Origin: JAEXNA01 sp041676625 | GTDB taxonomy: Bacteria; Vulcanimicrobiota; Xenobia; Xenobiales; JADMJV01 | DNA: 64,000 nt | Assembly: GCA_041676625.1 (NCBI GenBank) | Contig: JBAYRN010000004.1 | Location: 31,362-95,361 of the forward strand | Direction: 5' to 3' | Shown here: positions 1-9,075 of the stretch, one piece after another | Layout: each line of letters begins with the position of its first letter | Numbering within the stretch: position 1 is the first letter of the stretch | The notes under the pieces: model-generated | What the model was told of the DNA's origin: nothing | The model's database searches: none | The model's input: only the letters and a program-made list of their open reading frames with translations | Position numbers and translations under genes: made by a program

Positions 1-1
1 G

Positions 2-1138
2 ACGTGGACCAACGCCAGTGTTTTGATCAAGAACGTGTTTACCGGCTTAGACTACGAGCTTTGTGCCATCAGTACGGCCTGGAAGGTGAAAAAGCCGCCC
101 GCTGAAGATCCGTCGGATATCGAAAATCCTCTCTACACGGCCGAGCCCCAACCGGTGGGCCCACTGGTGGATTGGAGTTCCGTGCGCAGCCCGGGTAAGC
201 AAGAGAAATTTCAGACTCGCGGGGCCGCCTATCCGGTGAAGCAGTCGGTCTACTCTCACGGTTGGCATCTGCTCTATCAACCACACGACGGGAGTTTTCC
301 CTCCCCACCGACCGTTCTGGATGGATCCATGCTAACCCGCTGGCCTTGCGTGCTGAAATTTACCATCGGAGGGAAATGGGAAAAAGTCTGGACTCCTCTG
401 GACAGCAGCGGTGCGGTGACCAGCGTCCACCGGCCGGACCCCAGAGTCCTGGCCGTCACCTCGACCGGGGTGATCTACTCGGCGACCGAGCCCGAAGAGG
501 GTCAACAGAGACGGCTACTTACCCTGGATGGACGAAACGCGATCCTCGGCGATCCCCTTCCCGAAGGGAAGCTGATCGTGTACAACGACCAGCCGTACCT
601 GGTCTCTGAGGATCCTGAAGAGCCGCCGCTCAGGCACCTGGCGGGAGCGGAGCACATCGACTTCGAGTCTTTACCGGAGTTGCTCCCCGAGATTCACGGA
701 GAAGTGGTGGATGTTTCGGGTACCGAGAAGCTCATCCTCGGAATAGGCGGAGGCTACGCGGGGGAGCCGCTGGATAGTACCCGGAGACTCAGCTACACCG
801 CCCGGCCTCGGTACGATTTTACGTACTCTCTGGATCCTGCTTCTCCGATCGCAGTCGATGGAAGCGACCTGTGGGCCGTTGTCAATGTTTTAGTCGAAGA
901 ATCCGAACCTTCCGCCGAGAAGGGGTATCTCGACGGCCCCTACAGAGAGGGGACCAAAAAAACTCTGGCTCGCTACGACGGCAAGCGCTGGCACATCCTG
1001 CCGAACGGGCTTCGAGCCCTGTTGCGTTCTTCCGATTTGGGAGCACCCGGAGCCGGCGTGGTCTCGGCGAATTATCCCGGGCTGCCGCCGCAGCAGAGTC
1101 GCTATACAGTCATCTCGGTGAGTACAAATCCGTTTTAA
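2..1138 (+). CDS. Hypothetical protein, 5' end cut by window edge
   Basis: The reading frame is open to the first bases of the window (in-frame codons from position 2 give T-W-T-N-A-S-V before the TTG at 23), so the real start most likely lies upstream and this is a partial gene. About 378 residues are visible. There is no transmembrane segment. The sequence is rich in Pro, Gly and Asp with short hydrophobic strands, as expected of a beta-rich fold, and several stretches pair an aromatic residue with Asp/Gly, but I recognise no catalytic motif and no named family. It ends in TAA at 1136-1138, 81 bases before the next gene on the same strand. No function is assigned. Confidence 0.6.
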   Translation, partial: TWTNASVLIKNVFTGLDYELCAISTAWKVKKPPAEDPSDIENPLYTAEPQPVGPLVDWSSVRSPGKQEKFQTRGAAYPVKQSVYSHGWHLLYQPHDGSFPSPPTVLDGSMLTRWPCVLKFTIGGKWEKVWTPLDSSGAVTSVHRPDPRVLAVTSTGVIYSATEPEEGQQRRLLTLDGRNAILGDPLPEGKLIVYNDQPYLVSEDPEEPPLRHLAGAEHIDFESLPELLPEIHGEVVDVSGTEKLILGIGGGYAGEPLDSTRRLSYTARPRYDFTYSLDPASPIAVDGSDLWAVVNVLVEESEPSAEKGYLDGPYREGTKKTLARYDGKRWHILPNGLRALLRSSDLGAPGAGVVSANYPGLPPQQSRYTVISVSTNPF

Positions 1139-1189
1139 AATTCATTTTGTTAACGAGATAGAAACAACTTGCCGAAACGATTCCATCTC

Positions 1190-1204
1190 GAGTTTACTAA
1201 ACTC
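1190..1204. promoter_or_regulatory. 15-bp perfect inverted repeat upstream of zincin-like gene
   Basis: The sequence GAGTTTA-C-TAAACTC is two 7-base arms around one central base, ending 15 bases before the ATG at 1220. The position suits a repressor operator or a small mRNA hairpin that limits ribosome access; the downstream gene has no clear Shine-Dalgarno sequence. Binding is inferred from symmetry only. Confidence 0.35.
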
Positions 1205-1219
1205 CCTTAGTTTCAATGA

Positions 1220-2377
1220 ATGGACATCAAGAAAGCCAACTCCCCGTCGCCTACTTCTGCAAAGCCCACGACAACCCCAAAGCCCGAGCAAGACCAAGGA
1301 GCCGAGGCTAAGGCAAAAACAAAAACCTCCGGCCCTGTCGACCGGATCGAACGCTCTCAGGAGTCCACAAAAAGCGAGACCGACTCCGATTCGGATCGGG
1401 TTGGAAAGATCGCCGGAGGCCTGGCCGATTCTTTGAAAGATATAGACTTTGGAGGTGATTCCAAAAAGACACCACCTCCTGAACGAGCTTCTGAAGAGGA
1501 GATTCGTGAGGCTATTGACCAGGCAGGGAAAAACAATGATCTTGATGCCCTGAATTCGGTGGATTATTTTCGAGAGAGCCTCCCCCCTGATCAGCAGAAG
1601 ATCTACGATGAGCGCCTGCAGGAACTCAGGGAAGACGACCGGATCGAATTTGAGACAGACCCGCGGCTGGACGATGAAAAGTATCTGGCCGGTTTGACCC
1701 CGGAGCAAAAAGAGTACGCTGAAAGTCTCAAGGACAATCCTGAAGCTTACCAGGATCTCTTTTTGCGAGGATTTCTCGCCTCCAGCTTCGGAAACCCCGA
1801 GCGATTGGATGAGGCCATTCAACGGGCTTCGGAGTCCGTGGGTCTGGAGAGTACCGAAGGGGCGGGTGATCATGAGAAAGTGGATGGAAAGTTTGAAGTT
1901 CGACTAGGGGTTGAGAACCTGGTCTTCAAGGGAGCCGACGGCAAAGACGTTGAGGCGCTTGCCTATGCCAACGGAGGCGCCATCAGTGCCAATGTCGTGG
2001 AGACCGTCCGCACTCTCGCTACTCCTGGCGATCAGGGCATCCCGGCTCACGAATTTGAGCACATCTTAAACAGCGGGCCCCGCCAGGGCGAAGCTGTGGG
2101 AGTGCCCGAAGACGTATCGAAAACCGACGCAGCGCGGCTGCTGGAGCTTTACAAACAGGCCAACCCGGGCCAGGAGATCGATGAGAGCCACGTCTACACC
2201 GACGTGCTGAATGACTTTCTCTCCAATCCCCACGGCTTCGCCGAAGAGTCGCCGGAACTTTACAAGCTGGTGGCCGATATCCAGGGCTACGACCCGGTGG
2301 CCGGAACCTATCCTCCACCTCAGGCCAAAAAATCCGGAGGGATTATCGAAATTCTTAAGGACCTGTTTGGGTTTTAA
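1220..2377 (+). CDS. Zincin-like putative metalloprotease with disordered N-terminus
   Basis: The protein has 385 residues. Roughly the first 100 are low-complexity (Pro, Thr, Lys, Ser, Glu) and probably disordered. The C-terminal half contains H277-E-F-E-H281, an HExxH zinc motif preceded by small/hydrophobic residues. About 60 residues later comes an acidic block (FAEESPELY, residues 340-348), placed like the Glu-containing helix that gives the third zinc ligand in MtfA-like and lethal-factor-like zincins. No signal peptide or membrane segment is seen, so an unconventional export route or a cytoplasmic role is possible. The family assignment rests on the motif and its position; the short motif alone could be fortuitous. 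Start is the ATG at 1220; no strong ribosome-binding site is visible. Confidence 0.6.
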   Translation: MDIKKANSPSPTSAKPTTTPKPEQDQGAEAKAKTKTSGPVDRIERSQESTKSETDSDSDRVGKIAGGLADSLKDIDFGGDSKKTPPPERASEEEIREAIDQAGKNNDLDALNSVDYFRESLPPDQQKIYDERLQELREDDRIEFETDPRLDDEKYLAGLTPEQKEYAESLKDNPEAYQDLFLRGFLASSFGNPERLDEAIQRASESVGLESTEGAGDHEKVDGKFEVRLGVENLVFKGADGKDVEALAYANGGAISANVVETVRTLATPGDQGIPAHEFEHILNSGPRQGEAVGVPEDVSKTDAARLLELYKQANPGQEIDESHVYTDVLNDFLSNPHGFAEESPELYKLVADIQGYDPVAGTYPPPQAKKSGGIIEILKDLFGF

Positions 2378-2394
2378 GGTAAGGCCCGAGCCTG

Positions 2395-3153
2395 TCAACT
2401 AGGCCCATTTAGCAACGGATAAACTACAAACACTGCCGACAGCAGGATCGCGGCGGCCACCATTTTTCGTAAGTTTTCGGGGTTGGACTCCTGCGAAACT
2501 TTCACGCCCATCAGACCGCCCAGTCCCATCCCTACGGCCAGGGCCAGTCCGGCAGGCCACGCGACCATGGATTGCCCCCAGAAAATAGCGAGCGCCGGTA
2601 CCGTGACCGAGAGGTTCATCACGGTCTTGACCGCGTTGCCTCGCTTGAGGTCGTGGCCCAGCAGAGTGCTGGCAGCCAGGGAAAAGAATCCGGTGCCCGC
2701 CTGAATGAAACCGGCGTAGAGGCCGACCCCTGAAAACAGAGGGAAGGTCCAGTTTTTCGCCCAGACCTTCTTCTCTCGGCTCTGATCGGGCTTCTTGATG
2801 ACGGTCCAACTGCCGAACAGCATGAGCACCGCCAGCACCACCCGCAGGGTCCGGTCGGCGGTCTGGGTGGCCAGGTAGGCGCCGGCTATTCCACCCAGCA
2901 TGGCCGGCAGGCAGAAGTACCACAGGTCCGAGCGCTTGATCTGCCCCAGGCGCACGAACTTCGCGGCACTGGAAAGATTGCCGGCCAGGATACCGATCCG
3001 GTTGGTGCCGTTGGCAACCCCCGGGGGGAGCCCGGCCAAGATGAGAATGGAGAGAGTGAGATAGCTCCCACCACCGGCCACCACATTGATCACGCTGGCC
3101 ACAAAACCGCCGATCAGTAGCACGGGGATATATAGCAGTTCAAACTGTTCCAT
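2395..3153 (-). CDS. TSUP (TauE/SafE) family membrane transporter
   Basis: The protein has 252 residues and about eight hydrophobic segments, the usual size and topology of the TauE/SafE family, which exports sulfite, sulfoacetate or similar organosulfur anions across the inner membrane. The N-terminal pattern (FVASVINVVAGGGSYLT, residues about 17-33) is the glycine-rich first repeat typical of the family, followed by a Pro/Gly-rich helix and an NGTNR motif near residue 50. The second half repeats the pattern (GFIQAGTGFFS). The gene is convergent with the zincin-like gene (18-base gap) and divergent from the S9 peptidase. Substrate cannot be inferred; no sulfur-metabolism gene is nearby. Confidence 0.85.
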   Translation of the reverse strand: MEQFELLYIPVLLIGGFVASVINVVAGGGSYLTLSILILAGLPPGVANGTNRIGILAGNLSSAAKFVRLGQIKRSDLWYFCLPAMLGGIAGAYLATQTADRTLRVVLAVLMLFGSWTVIKKPDQSREKKVWAKNWTFPLFSGVGLYAGFIQAGTGFFSLAASTLLGHDLKRGNAVKTVMNLSVTVPALAIFWGQSMVAWPAGLALAVGMGLGGLMGVKVSQESNPENLRKMVAAAILLSAVFVVYPLLNGPS

Positions 3154-3242
3154 TCTGCGGGCTAAGTTCCGGACAGAGCCTTCCCGTACCCTTTGGTTTG
3201 AAAAAGAAGTTTTTCGTCTTCTTCGGAGAAGGCGCGAGCACC

Positions 3243-5258
3243 ATGCGTAATACTGTCAATTTGTTCTTAGCTTTGCTGTTTGTCCTGGGGAGTTCGTCGG
3301 TCGTTTGGGCCGAGGGGCTGAGCACCCTGGACGTGGCCCGACTCAAGATGGTGGGGAGCGCCAAGCTTTCTCCCGATGGCGGATACATCGTCTACACGGT
3401 GGCCGAACCTCGGGACCCTTCCGAGTCCGACTTCGAGAACGGCGCGGCCAAAAATATCGTGCACCTCTACAACACCAGGACCGGCCAGGACCGGGTGTTC
3501 ATCGGAGCCGATGAAAACCTGCGCTCGGTTCAGTGGGCCCCGGACTCCAAGTCCCTGCTCTTTCTCTCCAAGCGAAACGCAGAGAAGCAGACTTCCCTCT
3601 ACCAGATTCCGGTAGACGGAGGGGAGGCCCGGCGGGTGCTGAGTTACGAAAACGGTATCACTTCTTTCAGTCTCGCTCCAGACGGCAAGCGAGTTGCCTT
3701 CCTGGCCACCCAACCGGGGGACAAAGAGAAGAAGAAGCTGAAAGAAAAAGGCTTCAATCAAGAAGTTTTTGAGGAAGAGTGGCGCAACACCCGGATCTTT
3801 CTTTCTCGCCTGGAAGCCGACACCAAAGGGTTGGAGCCGCTGCCGGTGGAGGGTCACGTGAGCAGCCTGGCCTGGAGCCCCAAAGCAGGCGATGATCGCC
3901 TTTTGATCGTGAAAGCTCAAGACCCCAGCGTCGATGCGGACCTCATGTATCGTCGGGCCTTCATCGTGGACCTCAAGGGTACACAACTAGCCGCCATTCA
4001 GAACCCCGGTAAGCTGGGGCAGATGGCCTGGAGCCCGGACGGGGCACGAGTGGCTCTAGTGGCCGGGGTGGACATCAACGACCCCGACGACGCGGTCTTG
4101 TTCGTGGCCGACTCCAAGAGCGGCACCATGAAACCGCTCAGCGGAAGCCTGAAAGGTCGGGTGGACAACTTTTCCTGGAGTGGCACCGACAAGATTCTGG
4201 CGGCCACCAGTTTTGGTGCGGACTCCAAGCTCATGACCTTTTCGGTGGCCGGTGCTTCGAGCGAGGCCAAGTACGACCCGAGTTTAAACTACCTGGCGGT
4301 GGAGACCACCAACGGTGCGGTGGTCACGGTGGCCGATAGTGCGTCCCACCCCCGAGAGTTGTTTTTCAACGGCAAGCGTCTGACCGATTCCAACCCCTGG
4401 CTGAAAAGCCGCCAGTTGGCCCGGCAGAGCGTGGTGAAGTACAAGGCCAGGGACGGTCTGGAGATCGAGGGTATTCTGATCTCTCCGCTGGTTCCGAGCG
4501 GTCCGGCGCCTACCATTTTGGCTGTCCACGGGGGCCCTGAATCCCACTACGACGACGGCTGGTTGACCGCTTATAGTCTCCCCGGCCAGGTGGCCGCGGC
4601 CCAGGGTTACGCCGTGTTTTATCCCAACTATCGGGGATCCACCGGGCGGGGCGTGGAGTTTACCAAGAGCTCCCAAGGGGACCCTGCCGGTAAGGAGTTC
4701 GACGACCTGATCGACGCCGTGGATCATCTGATCGAGGCCGGCATCACGGACCGCGACAAGGTGGGCGTGACCGGAGGGAGCTATGGTGGTTACGCCACGG
4801 CCTGGCTCACCACCCGCCACACCGAGCGTTTTGCCGCCGGGGTCATGTTCGTGGGCATCTCGGACAAGATCAGCAAAGTCGGCACCACCGATATCCCGGA
4901 TGAGGAGTACCTGGTGCACGCCCGCAAACGCCCCTGGGACGCCTGGGAGTTCTTCGCCGAACGGAGCCCCATCCGCTACGTGAAGCAGGCTCGTACTCCA
5001 CTTTTGATCATGCACGGCAAAGACGACCCCCGGGTTCACCCTACCCAGTCCATGGAGCTTTTCCGGTTCTTGAAGGTGCTGAACCAAACCCCGGTTCGGC
5101 TGGTGCTGTATCCCGGAGAAGGTCACGGAAACCGTAAAGCGGCGGCCCGTTACGACTACAATCTGCGGATGCTGCGCTGGTTCGACACCTACCTCAAGGG
5201 CGAGGGCAAGGATAAGCCTGAAGTCGAGATCGATTACCAATTTCCGAAGGCGGAGTAA
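3243..5258 (+). CDS. Secreted S9 family prolyl oligopeptidase-type serine peptidase
   Basis: I place the start at the ATG at 3243, preceded by GGAGAAGG, giving a 671-residue protein with a clear signal peptide (basic start, LFLALLFVLG core, cleavage near VWA-EG). An upstream in-frame TTG at 3198 would add 15 residues that spoil the signal. Residues about 30-390 form the beta-propeller with repeated S-PDG...V blocks. The C-terminal alpha/beta-hydrolase domain carries the triad S513 (GGSYGGY), D595 (HGKDDPRV) and H628 (GEGHG). The layout matches the S9C acylaminoacyl-peptidase/dipeptidyl-peptidase group, which trims short peptides; the signal peptide suggests a periplasmic role. The next gene starts 3 bases after its stop. 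Confidence 0.92.
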   Translation: MRNTVNLFLALLFVLGSSSVVWAEGLSTLDVARLKMVGSAKLSPDGGYIVYTVAEPRDPSESDFENGAAKNIVHLYNTRTGQDRVFIGADENLRSVQWAPDSKSLLFLSKRNAEKQTSLYQIPVDGGEARRVLSYENGITSFSLAPDGKRVAFLATQPGDKEKKKLKEKGFNQEVFEEEWRNTRIFLSRLEADTKGLEPLPVEGHVSSLAWSPKAGDDRLLIVKAQDPSVDADLMYRRAFIVDLKGTQLAAIQNPGKLGQMAWSPDGARVALVAGVDINDPDDAVLFVADSKSGTMKPLSGSLKGRVDNFSWSGTDKILAATSFGADSKLMTFSVAGASSEAKYDPSLNYLAVETTNGAVVTVADSASHPRELFFNGKRLTDSNPWLKSRQLARQSVVKYKARDGLEIEGILISPLVPSGPAPTILAVHGGPESHYDDGWLTAYSLPGQVAAAQGYAVFYPNYRGSTGRGVEFTKSSQGDPAGKEFDDLIDAVDHLIEAGITDRDKVGVTGGSYGGYATAWLTTRHTERFAAGVMFVGISDKISKVGTTDIPDEEYLVHARKRPWDAWEFFAERSPIRYVKQARTPLLIMHGKDDPRVHPTQSMELFRFLKVLNQTPVRLVLYPGEGHGNRKAAARYDYNLRMLRWFDTYLKGEGKDKPEVEIDYQFPKAE

Positions 5259-5261
5259 CCC

Positions 5262-6422
5262 TTGCACTACCGACCCCTGCCAGAGGAAAAGATCGACGAG
5301 CTGGCCTCCATCATCTCGGAGTCTTTCAACACTCCAGCGGGCATCGCCCGGCCCTGGATCGAGGCCAGCGGTCTTCAGAACTGGCGGGTCATCGAAGAAG
5401 GAGAAGCAGCACTCGGAGGTCTGATGGTGATCCCCATGGGCCAGTGGTTCGGGGGGCGCGCGGTGAGCATGACCGGGCTTGCCGGGGTCGTGATCTCTTC
5501 TCTTGCCCGGGGTCGGGGAGTGGGCCGGCAGTTGATCTCCTCGACCTTGCAGGAGCTACGAGACCAGGGGGCCGCGCTGTCGGCGCTCTACGGATCCACC
5601 ACCTCCTTTTACCGGGCCGCCGGTTACCAGCGGGCTGGAGCCAACTATCTACTGGAGGTTGAACTCAAGGGTCTCGACTTCAAGGCCGGTCCGCTGGAGA
5701 TCTGGCCCCTGACCGACCAAGATAAAGCAGCCGAAGAGGCGCTCCAACACGATTGGGTTCAGCAGCAGGGTTGTCTGAAGCGAGGCCCCTATCTCTGGCA
5801 TCGAGTGCGGGGGCCGCGAGGGGTCAAGGCCGAGCGCTTCGGCTTTTTCTCCGGTTCTCGCCTGGAAGGCTACGTCTACTGGATTCGTTCCGAATCGAAA
5901 GGCACCGACAACGAACTTCAGATCACTGACCTGGTCTTGACCAAAGCGGAGGCCGAACAGACCTTCCTGGGCTTTTTGGCGGGCCATCGGGCCATGTTTT
6001 CCAAAGCGCGCTGGACCTGTCCGTCTTCCTTTTCTTGGCTTCTGGCTCTGGAAGAGCGCTGGCAGTACAGCATGAAGCTCCACGAGCACTGGATGCTGAG
6101 GATCGTGCACCTGGAAAAGGCTTTGGCTGAGCGGGGCTACCCCGGTGGGCTCGAGGGAGAGCTTCATCTGGAGATCGAGGACCCGCTCCTCCCGGAGAAC
6201 TCGGGTCGATGGCTCCTGAAGGTAAAGGGTGGAGTGGGGGAGATTCAATCCGGGGGAGAGGGCACCCTCAAGATGGGGATAGGGACCCTGGCTCCCCTTT
6301 ACAGCGGCTTTCTTTCAGCGGCACAGTTGCGGGGTTCGGGTCGCTTGGAAGGGCCGGATGAGCAACTCGTTCTGGCCGACGGTCTTTTTCGCGGCAAACC
6401 CCACCTAGCAGATTTTTTCTAG
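5262..6422 (+). CDS. Eis-like GNAT N-acetyltransferase
   Basis: The protein has 386 residues, the length of the Eis (enhanced intracellular survival) family. The first ~130 residues form a GNAT domain; the acetyl-CoA pyrophosphate loop is visible as ARGRGVGRQL (around residues 83-92), followed by the Eis-type segment ALYGSTTSFYRAAGYQRAG. A second, degenerate GNAT-like middle region and a C-terminal SCP2-like domain complete the usual three-part architecture. Eis proteins acetylate amines of aminoglycosides or lysines; the substrate here is unknown. The start is TTG at 5262, with GGAG inside the end of the upstream peptidase gene 8 bases before it, so the two genes are probably translated as a unit. 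The gene ends 4 bases inside the convergent gene. Confidence 0.85.
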   Translation: MHYRPLPEEKIDELASIISESFNTPAGIARPWIEASGLQNWRVIEEGEAALGGLMVIPMGQWFGGRAVSMTGLAGVVISSLARGRGVGRQLISSTLQELRDQGAALSALYGSTTSFYRAAGYQRAGANYLLEVELKGLDFKAGPLEIWPLTDQDKAAEEALQHDWVQQQGCLKRGPYLWHRVRGPRGVKAERFGFFSGSRLEGYVYWIRSESKGTDNELQITDLVLTKAEAEQTFLGFLAGHRAMFSKARWTCPSSFSWLLALEERWQYSMKLHEHWMLRIVHLEKALAERGYPGGLEGELHLEIEDPLLPENSGRWLLKVKGGVGEIQSGGEGTLKMGIGTLAPLYSGFLSAAQLRGSGRLEGPDEQLVLADGLFRGKPHLADFF

Positions 6423-7546
6423 ATCTTCACCGAGTGGGGCTTAAGATACATGACCTCGCCTCCGAATTCGCGCACATCGTTGGTCGGTTTCTCCAGCGAC
6501 ATGGAGTGGGACAGGTCTCGCCCATTGACCACGACGAGCAGATCGCTCTTTAGTCTGCGGCGGGTCTCCCGGCAGGCCCACACGATGGCGTCCCAGATCA
6601 GTGGGGGTGGGTTGCCGAACACGCCCCCCCCGATCAGAGTCAGCACCGCGTAACGGCAACCGGAGGAGGCGGCCGCCAGCAGGGTGCCGAGATAGGCAGC
6701 GCGCTGCAGTTGGACCGTGATCGTGGACCAGGGCTCCCGGCTGAAGTCCACCTGTCCATAGAGGCCGGCGGCCAGGGTGGAGGTGAAGGCCTGGCCGATG
6801 AGGGGTGAGCCGGAAACGCCGCCATCCCAGTTGGCTCCCAGCACTACCTGGAGGTTTTCGTGATGACCGATCTCGATCTCTTCGAAGTGGTCTTGCAAGA
6901 GGTTGGCAAAGGTTTCGGGGTCGCTGACCCGAGCTGGGGTGAGGTAGCCGTTGTGGACCTGCGCCACCGAGTTCCAGGCCACCCGGTGGAGGAGGTTGAG
7001 TTGGGGGTGGTCGGTCTGTTGGACGAAGCGCGTTCCCTCCGGTCCCGGGGCCTGGTAATGCCGAAGCAGAGTGGCCGGAAAAGCCGAAATAGAGGCGCGT
7101 GGCCCCTGGGTGGGATCATCGAAATAGGCTTCCACTGGAACCAATTGTGGAGAGGGGGCTTCCAGGCAGTTGTATTGAGAAGCGACCTGAAACAGACTGC
7201 CTGGAGGAGCAGAGGCCTGGAGGGCCCCGATATCGGTGGCCGGGTGGCTCCCCTCGAGCAGCCACAGGGCCAACTTCCCCGGCTCGGTCTGCTCTGGCAT
7301 CCGGGCCCGGAGCTCTCCGATGTTGGGGCAACTGAACCGCCCGGCTTGATAGGAATCGAGGGTGGCGAAACCGGTCTGATCGAATTGAAACATCCCAGCC
7401 GGATCGCGCGCCACTCGGGCCTCCAGGTCGTGAACCAGGGTGCGCGCTCCTGGCTGCCGTGAAAGATTGAGTGGCTCTCCCCAGGCCTGGCGGATGCGAG
7501 ACTGGGCCGCCTCCGACCCGTCGTAGCCGGTCAATGATTCAAGCAT
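6419..7546 (-). CDS. Uncharacterised protein with macro-domain-like motifs
   Basis: I choose the ATG at 7546, which overlaps the stop of the upstream histidine kinase by 8 bases, giving 375 residues; a GTG at 7600 would extend it 18 residues into the kinase gene. A conserved-looking block GSLFQVASQYNCLE near residue 115 is followed by PTQGPRASISAF. Near residue 320 the segment TLIGGGVFGNPPPLIWDAI resembles the glycine-rich G-x-F-G-x-P loop with which ADP-ribose-binding macro domains end. On that basis an ADP-ribose-related or PARG-like fold is possible, but this is inference from short motifs. No signal or membrane segment is present. Overlap with the kinase gene implies co-translation and a possible output or partner role in that signalling pathway. 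Confidence 0.6.
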   Translation of the reverse strand: MLESLTGYDGSEAAQSRIRQAWGEPLNLSRQPGARTLVHDLEARVARDPAGMFQFDQTGFATLDSYQAGRFSCPNIGELRARMPEQTEPGKLALWLLEGSHPATDIGALQASAPPGSLFQVASQYNCLEAPSPQLVPVEAYFDDPTQGPRASISAFPATLLRHYQAPGPEGTRFVQQTDHPQLNLLHRVAWNSVAQVHNGYLTPARVSDPETFANLLQDHFEEIEIGHHENLQVVLGANWDGGVSGSPLIGQAFTSTLAAGLYGQVDFSREPWSTITVQLQRAAYLGTLLAAASSGCRYAVLTLIGGGVFGNPPPLIWDAIVWACRETRRRLKSDLLVVVNGRDLSHSMSLEKPTNDVREFGGEVMYLKPHSVKI

Positions 7547-9011
7547 GAACCGGATTTCGGCGCTCTCGGAGGGTATGCCTGGTGACCAGGGTGTAAGCAC
7601 CCGATAGGGTCAGCATCAACGCCTGCGAAAGCTCCTCCGGAGAAAACTCCCCGCTGAGGTAGGCGCCGACTCCCAGGGCTTGGCCGCGGGCACCGTCGCC
7701 TCGCTGGCCGGTGGTCGCCAGCAGCACGATCTTGGCGCGATCAGGGAGGAGGGGCCGTAGAGTCTCCACTTCATCAAAGCCGAAACTATCCAGGTGGATC
7801 AAGACGACACCGTTTCGGACGACCGGGAGCAATCGCAAGACTTCTTGCCTGCTCCCGGCAGTCCAGATCCGCATGCCGTTTTCGGCTAAGCGGGCCCGCA
7901 GTTCACTTCGGCTTGCTCCCGGCGGTTGCACAATCAGCACCGGTACTCCCTGCAGACTACCCTCCGGGACGAGTCTCTTGGCAGCTCCCCGGACCCGGCC
8001 GAGCTTCACCGAGAAAGTAAATTCGGTCCCTTCTGAGAGCTGACTCTGGACCTGGATCTCACCGCCCATCTGCTCCACTAGGCTGCGGGCGATGGATAGT
8101 CCAAGACCGGTCCCTCCGAACTGGTGAAAAGTGCTCTCCTCGGCTTGTTCATAAGGTTGAAAGATTCGCTGAAGGGCGCCGGTCGAGATTCCCACCCCGG
8201 AGTCGCGGATGCTAAACTCGGGGACCACTTGAGTGAGACTCTTTGAGCGCAGCCGCACCGACAGGCAGACCACGCCGTGAGAGGTGAATTTGACGGCGTT
8301 GGAAAGCAGATTGGCCAAAATTTGGCGCAGCCGCCCCGGGTCTCCCACCAGGCGGCCCGGAAGTCGAGTGTCCATGAAAAACCGAAACTCCAGCCCCTTC
8401 TCCTCGGCCAGAAGGCGGTAGCTCTGGTACACGTTCTGCAAAAACTCTTCCAGTTCAAATTCGGTGGAGGAGAGTTGCAGGGTGCCTGAGCGCATCTTGG
8501 AGTAATCCAGAATGTCGTTGACCAGGGTCTGCAGAGAGCGGGTGGACTCGCGCACCATGGAGAGGTGTTCTCGGAGTTTTTGAGGGTCGGCCCCGGATCG
8601 CATGGCGAGTTGAGTGGCCAGAGAGATCACGCTGAGCGGGGAGCGCAACTCGTGGGTCACCTGGGCCAGGATCTGGCGGTTCCGCTCAAGGGAGCGCTCC
8701 TCCTTGATTCTCCAACTCCGATGCTGTTTGGCCCAAGAAATGGCTAGGGAAAGAGTGTCCTTACTGATCTTTGAGGCGGGAATATGGGGTAGGGAAGAGT
8801 GTGAGTCGGCGACAATAAGAACCGGATTTTCCCCATCCAACTGCTCTTGCCACCATCGAGGGAGTGTGGAGTGTTCTCTCCGGCCGGCAAAAATTACACA
8901 ATCGATCTGCTCCTGGTCGGAGGGCTCTCGATAGATCCGGTAACCCGGCAATGAACCCAACAACCCTTCGAGAAACTCAAAATCCCCTTGTACCAACAGT
9001 AATAGATTCAA
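7539..9011 (-). CDS. Hybrid sensor histidine kinase with two degenerate receiver-like domains
   Basis: The protein has 490 residues and no membrane segment. Residues 1-100 look like a receiver fold without the acidic pocket. The HisKA domain follows with H120 in THELRSP. The ATPase domain has an N-box (LANLLSNAVKF), G1 box (DSGVGIS), F box (FQPYEQ) and G2 box (GGTGLGLSI). The C-terminal ~120 residues form a second receiver-like domain (VLIVQPPG...LIHLDSF...) that lacks the usual N-terminal acidic pair and the conserved Lys. Such proteins autophosphorylate and pass phosphate to a separate regulator. Candidate partners are the HD-GYP regulator, divergently transcribed 112 bases away, and the gene overlapping its 3' end. 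Start codon is ATG at 9011. Confidence 0.88.
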   Translation of the reverse strand: MNLLLLVQGDFEFLEGLLGSLPGYRIYREPSDQEQIDCVIFAGRREHSTLPRWWQEQLDGENPVLIVADSHSSLPHIPASKISKDTLSLAISWAKQHRSWRIKEERSLERNRQILAQVTHELRSPLSVISLATQLAMRSGADPQKLREHLSMVRESTRSLQTLVNDILDYSKMRSGTLQLSSTEFELEEFLQNVYQSYRLLAEEKGLEFRFFMDTRLPGRLVGDPGRLRQILANLLSNAVKFTSHGVVCLSVRLRSKSLTQVVPEFSIRDSGVGISTGALQRIFQPYEQAEESTFHQFGGTGLGLSIARSLVEQMGGEIQVQSQLSEGTEFTFSVKLGRVRGAAKRLVPEGSLQGVPVLIVQPPGASRSELRARLAENGMRIWTAGSRQEVLRLLPVVRNGVVLIHLDSFGFDEVETLRPLLPDRAKIVLLATTGQRGDGARGQALGVGAYLSGEFSPEELSQALMLTLSGAYTLVTRHTLRERRNPVHA

Positions 9012-9075
9012 CCCAGAATTTCACTTCTTAAGTCGGCCCGCTATCCCTGTATCAATACCTGAAGTTCCTTTCCGG

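Noticed and set aside
2066..2398. Antisense frames over the zincin-like gene and across the S9 peptidase (for example 4284-5267)
   Set aside because: They are shadows of well-supported genes, with no ribosome-binding site and atypical composition.
7547..7600. GTG at 7600 as start of the macro-like gene
   Set aside because: It would lie 60 bases inside the kinase gene; the ATG at 7546 overlapping the kinase stop is the more usual arrangement.
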